This document shows positions 61,232 to 64,000 of a DNA stretch of 64,000 nt, in pieces. The stretch is from Pseudoalteromonas ostreae. Its GTDB lineage: Bacteria; Pseudomonadota; Gammaproteobacteria; Enterobacterales; Alteromonadaceae. Where the stretch lies: positions 215,726-279,725 of the forward strand of contig NZ_JAGPYN010000002.1 in the NCBI RefSeq assembly GCF_018069805.1, read 5' to 3'. How positions within the stretch are numbered: position 1 is the stretch's first letter; every line of letters begins with the position of its first letter. The translations under genes and the position numbers were made by a program. A model generated the notes under the pieces. That model searched no databases and was not told where the DNA came from. It worked only from the letters and a program-made list of their open reading frames with translations.

Positions 61232-61441
61232 TTAAACATATACGTTAACGTTATTACCAAGCGAAGCTGTAACTGATTTTGCTGGCGTTTGTGCAGCGCT
61301 CGAACTAGCGGCACCTTCAATGAGTGCCAGTGCTGCTGCACCATCCGCTTTTTGCTGTTTTTTTGCCAAAACTGCACTGTATACTTCGCCACTTTGACCC
61401 GCGCCACTCATGGCCGGTAAATTTCCACCTGATATATTCAT
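61232..61441 (-). CDS. Small Ala/Ser-rich protein, possibly YjfB-like motility family
   Basis: The 69-residue protein is rich in Ala, Gly and Ser, with EVYSAVLAKKQQKADGAAALALIEGA and the ending GNNVNVYV. This pattern, an amphipathic helix then a C-terminal NxNVxV, resembles small YjfB-type putative motility proteins. The match is partial and function is not established. It lies 9 bases from the convergent epmB end; a different frame over the same DNA is less likely because this one has the Ala-rich, low-charge composition of a real small protein. Confidence 0.45.
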   Translation of the reverse strand: MNISGGNLPAMSGAGQSGEVYSAVLAKKQQKADGAAALALIEGAASSSAAQTPAKSVTASLGNNVNVYV

Positions 61442-61512
61442 AGCTCATACCTGACTTTTTAGCTTATAACCCGTATTATATCGGCATTGCGGTCTAAAGC
61501 TTTAGGAAAAAA

Positions 61513-61803
61513 ATGGATTCAATTATTGAACAACTCAATGCCAACTTAAAAATTGTTTATCGTCAGTCACTTGACGCAGATAAAAAATTAGATGAGTTGC
61601 AACAACAAGGCTTAGGTAAATTTACAGCGTTGTTTCCTGCCGATGCTGGTTTTACCTTTGAAGCAAAGCGCTTCAAACCTTATGTGTTAGATGTAGCTGC
61701 AGATGTAGAAAGTTTAAGTTCAGAAGGTTTTAGTGAAGAAAAACTAAAAACCACTGTTATTAAATTACAACAGTTACTGCAATTACTCGCAACGTTCAAG
61801 TAA
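61513..61803 (+). CDS. Conserved-looking 96-residue helical protein
   Basis: I do not recognise the family. The protein is acidic, mostly helical, with LNANLKIVYRQSLDADKKLDEL at the start, a central FPADAGFTFEAKRFKPYV, and a leucine-rich end (LKTTVIKLQQLLQLLATF). It has no signal peptide. The start follows a TTTAGGAAAAAA stretch, a usable ribosome site, and the gene ends with a good terminator, which supports it as real. Confidence 0.7.
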   Translation: MDSIIEQLNANLKIVYRQSLDADKKLDELQQQGLGKFTALFPADAGFTFEAKRFKPYVLDVAADVESLSSEGFSEEKLKTTVIKLQQLLQLLATFK

Positions 61804-61805
61804 CT

Positions 61806-61839
61806 AAAAAAGCGCTAACATTAAACTGTAGCGCTTTTT
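61806..61839 (+). terminator. Terminator after the 96-residue gene
   Basis: AAAAAAGCGCTA (61806-61817) pairs with TAGCGCTTTTT (61829-61839). The A and T flanks make it bidirectional, serving the 96-residue gene and the convergent DUF3016 gene. Confidence 0.88.
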
Positions 61840-61848
61840 ACTGTTAAT

Positions 61849-62346
61849 TTAGCTTGGGGTGACAACTGGCAGTAATTCTTTATCAAACCAATCAGTGATC
61901 AAACGTTTATCATAGTAAAACTGTTCATCACGGCCCATTTTAATTTTATCCATAAAGCCCATATCTTTTAATTCGACTTTATCGCTTTGACTAATCACGT
62001 TACCGTCTTTATCAGTAACCGAATATTGAAACTCAATGCGTGGAAAATAAATTGGTTTTACAATACGTAAATCATTCATACCGCCAAAGCGTACATCACC
62101 GGCTAAATCCAGCTCTGTCACTTCAACATTAAACTTATATCCTTCGGGCAACTTTTCTGCCAGTTTATTAAAGTGCTTTTCAAAACTGCTAGCTATATGT
62201 TTATGGAAGGAGCCCTTAGGTTCATTTGAAGGACGTACATCACGGTAGTCATTGAAGTCTTGCCATTTAACGACAGCTTCCCCTGCTTGAGCAAATACCG
62301 GCAGCATAACTAACATAGCCATCGCTACTTTTTTAAATGTATTCAT
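61849..62346 (-). CDS. DUF3016 secreted protein
   Basis: The 165-residue protein has a signal peptide (cleavage near AQAGEAVV) and a DUF3016 body with VKWQDFNDYRDVRP, ELDLAGDVRFGGMNDLRIVK and YFPRIEFQYSVTDKDG. The family is periplasmic with unknown function. It is divergent from galE with a 248-base gap. Confidence 0.82.
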   Translation of the reverse strand: MNTFKKVAMAMLVMLPVFAQAGEAVVKWQDFNDYRDVRPSNEPKGSFHKHIASSFEKHFNKLAEKLPEGYKFNVEVTELDLAGDVRFGGMNDLRIVKPIYFPRIEFQYSVTDKDGNVISQSDKVELKDMGFMDKIKMGRDEQFYYDKRLITDWFDKELLPVVTPS

Positions 62347-62594
62347 TGTCTATCTCCAAAATGCCCGTGGGCTAATGTAGTTGAAATAATAGCATTAACA
62401 ACTTAACTATAGCTTAATACTATTTAGTCTCATTGTTATCATTTATGTAAAATATGTAACCAGACACCAGTTAACTATGATTAATTGATACCGTAACATC
62501 ATGGAACAACAAAAAGATCAGATAAAGCATGTATTGAAGTGCTATTTATGATGAAATTACAACTATACACCTTCACCTTATATATGGAGATTTC

Positions 62595-63608
62595 ATGACA
62601 ATTTTAGTAACAGGTGGCGCGGGATACATAGGCTCACACACTGTTGTTGAATTATTACAACAAGATAATGATGTTGTTATCATTGATAATTTAAGCAATT
62701 CAAGTGTGGAATCACTTGAGCGTGTAAAAAAAATCACTGGTAAAACTGTGAACTTTTATCAAGGTGACATCCTTGATAAAACATTTTTGGCCAGCGTGTT
62801 TGCAAAACATACGATTGAGAGTGTTATTCATTTTGCCGGTTTAAAGGCTGTCGGTGAATCAATGGTGAAACCCATTGAGTATTACCAAAATAACGTGCAA
62901 GGTACGCTGACTCTCGTTGATGCTATGCGCGATGCAGGTGTGTTTAAACTTGTATTTAGCTCATCGGCAACAGTATATGGTGATCCAGCAAGCCTGCCAA
63001 TTCAAGAAGATTTTCCGGTAGGTGGCACTACTAATCCATACGGCACATCAAAACTGATGGTTGAAATGATGTTACAAGACATCGCTAAATCAGATGAGCG
63101 CTTTGCATTTGCAATTTTGCGTTACTTTAATCCCGTAGGTGCGCACGAGTCAGGCCTAATTGGTGAAGATCCCAATGGTATTCCAAACAACTTATTACCT
63201 TACATCGCGCAAGTGGCAGTGGGTAAATTAAAGCAGCTGGGTATCTTCGGCGATGACTATGATACGGTTGATGGTACTGGTGTGCGTGATTACATCCATG
63301 TTGTTGACTTAGCGCTTGGTCATTTAAAGGCACTTAATAAAATAAACCAAGATATCGGTGCCCATGTTTACAATCTTGGCACCGGTAATGGTTATTCGGT
63401 GCTACAAATGCTCAACGCATTTAGCAAAGCCTGTGGTAAAGATATTTCGTATCAGGTGTCACCTCGTCGTCCAGGTGATATTGCAGCTTGTTATGCAGCG
63501 CCTGAAAAAGCCCTTAGTGAACTTGATTGGCAAGCAGAGCGTGGTATCGATGTGATGATGCAAGATACATGGCGTTGGCAAAGTAACAACCCTAATGGGT
63601 ATAAATAA
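62595..63608 (+). CDS. galE: UDP-glucose 4-epimerase
   Basis: GalE interconverts UDP-glucose and UDP-galactose for surface polysaccharides. The 337-residue SDR protein has [19 protein letters not shown], the [18 protein letters not shown] segment and the catalytic YGTSK. The C-terminal region [28 protein letters not shown] is standard. It starts after a GGAG ribosome site. Confidence 0.97.
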   Translation: MTILVTGGAGYIGSHTVVELLQQDNDVVIIDNLSNSSVESLERVKKITGKTVNFYQGDILDKTFLASVFAKHTIESVIHFAGLKAVGESMVKPIEYYQNNVQGTLTLVDAMRDAGVFKLVFSSSATVYGDPASLPIQEDFPVGGTTNPYGTSKLMVEMMLQDIAKSDERFAFAILRYFNPVGAHESGLIGEDPNGIPNNLLPYIAQVAVGKLKQLGIFGDDYDTVDGTGVRDYIHVVDLALGHLKALNKINQDIGAHVYNLGTGNGYSVLQMLNAFSKACGKDISYQVSPRRPGDIAACYAAPEKALSELDWQAERGIDVMMQDTWRWQSNNPNGYK

Positions 63609-63620
63609 AAAACCGCTACC

Positions 63621-63644
63621 TGAAGTGACCCCAATAGTTGGACA
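63621..63644. mobile_element. Possible IS3-family terminal repeat remnant
   Basis: The sequence starting TGAAGTGACCCC and ending TAGTTGGACA has the TG start and the GACCCC-AA-TAGTTGGAC pattern seen at ends of IS3-family (IS150-like) elements. No transposase frame follows, so at most this is a solo end or short relic. Confidence 0.35.
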
Positions 63645-63760
63645 TTCCAATTACTGGTTTTTTATGCCTAGAAAAAATGCGAGTGGCTAGTTGATCGAGA
63701 TAAAATAAATCACTGTTCACGCTGACGACTCGAAGCTAATCGCTTTCCTGCAAACGTAAA

Positions 63761-63788
63761 AAAGCCCGACTATTGCTAGTCAGGCTTT
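63761..63788 (-). terminator. Hairpin beside the 5S-like stretch
   Basis: AAAGCCCGACT (63761-63771) pairs with AGTCAGGCTTT (63778-63788) with a single C-A mismatch. Its position just past the 5S-like end on the minus strand is where rRNA operon terminators lie. Confidence 0.6.
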
Positions 63789-63793
63789 CTCAA

Positions 63794-63855
63794 TTTGGAG
63801 CCTGGCAATGGCGTAGTGCCCACAGCGGTAGAGAGCCACATAGCAAATGCTGCTG
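63794..63855 (-). pseudogene. 5S rRNA 3'-end-like remnant
   Basis: TTTGGAGCCTGGCAATG and a later CACATAGCAAATGC, read on this strand, resemble the reverse complement of the 3' end of gammaproteobacterial 5S rRNA genes, which end in AGGACATCGCCAGGCTCC. Between the two similar parts about 20 bases do not fit. It is too short and altered to be functional. The match is from memory of the family, not an alignment. Confidence 0.4.
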
Positions 63856-64000
63856 TATTGGTCGAATGGGATATTGATGGGTTTTGTTGTGATACCAATA
63901 CTATTTATTAAGTGATCAAATTTGTCCATGCTCTAAAGCACATATGCTTAACGTTAGTAATATTTGAACGAAACGCATTCCAGGCTCTACTTACTTGCTC

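Larger units (their letters stand above)
63609..64000. other. Gene-free region with decayed mobile and rRNA-like sequence
   Basis: No supported gene lies in this 392-base stretch. It holds an IS3-type end-like sequence (63621-63644), a terminator-like hairpin (63761-63788) and a 5S rRNA-like stretch (63794-63855). A8/T8-like arms AAAAAACC (63607-63614) and GGTTTTTT (63656-63663) flank the IS-like sequence, as if a former galE terminator were split. Confidence 0.6.

Noticed and set aside
61183..61407. A 74-codon frame overlapping the YjfB-like gene in another frame
   Set aside because: It overlaps the epmB 3' end by 40 bases and has the basic, low-complexity composition of a shifted frame; the 69-codon frame fits better.

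Overview
The window is an AT-rich, densely packed stretch of chromosome from a marine gammaproteobacterium, most likely Pseudoalteromonas or a close relative in the Alteromonadales. This is inferred from the gene families and their arrangement (MltF, Gsk, EpmA/EpmB with EF-P, PanP, a ThiC-ThiO-ThiS-ThiG-ThiDE-ThiF operon, ADP-heptose/Kdo LPS genes, REC-DUF3369-HD-GYP); no database search was possible. Almost everything is core housekeeping. I see no prophage, CRISPR array, intact insertion sequence or recognisable defence island.

Layout. 0-8.3 kb: panP (beta-alanine), a degenerate GGDEF/EAL membrane protein, then a minus-strand run mpl-ubiX-yadG-yadH-trmB-like (peptidoglycan recycling, flavin prenylation, an ABC exporter, a methyltransferase). 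8.5-12.1 kb: uppP-folK-folB facing plsY, which converges on tsaD. 12.1-16.9 kb: DUF416 and DUF2007 genes, a DUF2721 membrane protein, an HD-GYP response regulator, a LysR regulator and a 2OG-Fe(II) oxygenase. 16.9-22.4 kb: ubiA-ubiC, a stand-alone FliL-like gene, glpE-glpG, kbl-tdh. 22.5-30.6 kb: an LPS/surface block (gmhB, heptosyltransferase, kdkA, hldE, gmhA, wzi-like, waaA) plus a DUF1415 gene. 30.6-37.6 kb: the ydbH-ynbE-ydbL envelope-bridge operon and purL. 37.9-45.1 kb: mltF, an unannotated-size 55-codon basic gene, tadA, gsk, glsB, marC family, zur-like, cheX-like, yjbQ.

45.1-45.8 kb is a tRNA-Gly(GCC) operon with three full genes, a strong promoter, a decayed 5' half in its leader and two tandem 75-bp repeats carrying the tRNA 3' end. 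45.8-55.3 kb: orn, rsgA-psd, and the thiamine operon behind a TPP riboswitch. 55.3-63.6 kb: a META lipoprotein, a thioesterase, a TonB-dependent receptor, the complete EF-P beta-lysylation set (epmA, efp, epmB), small conserved-looking genes and galE. The last 390 bp carry a sequence resembling an IS3-type end and what looks like a decayed 5S rRNA 3' end with its terminator.

No new multi-gene system is convincingly present. The best leads are small: the tRNA-Gly repeat locus, a (ACCTTTG)10 tandem repeat occupying the 5' region of ydbH, the hidden 55-residue arginine-rich gene, the CTAG-rich cruciform after the TonB receptor, and the doubly degenerate c-di-GMP protein.
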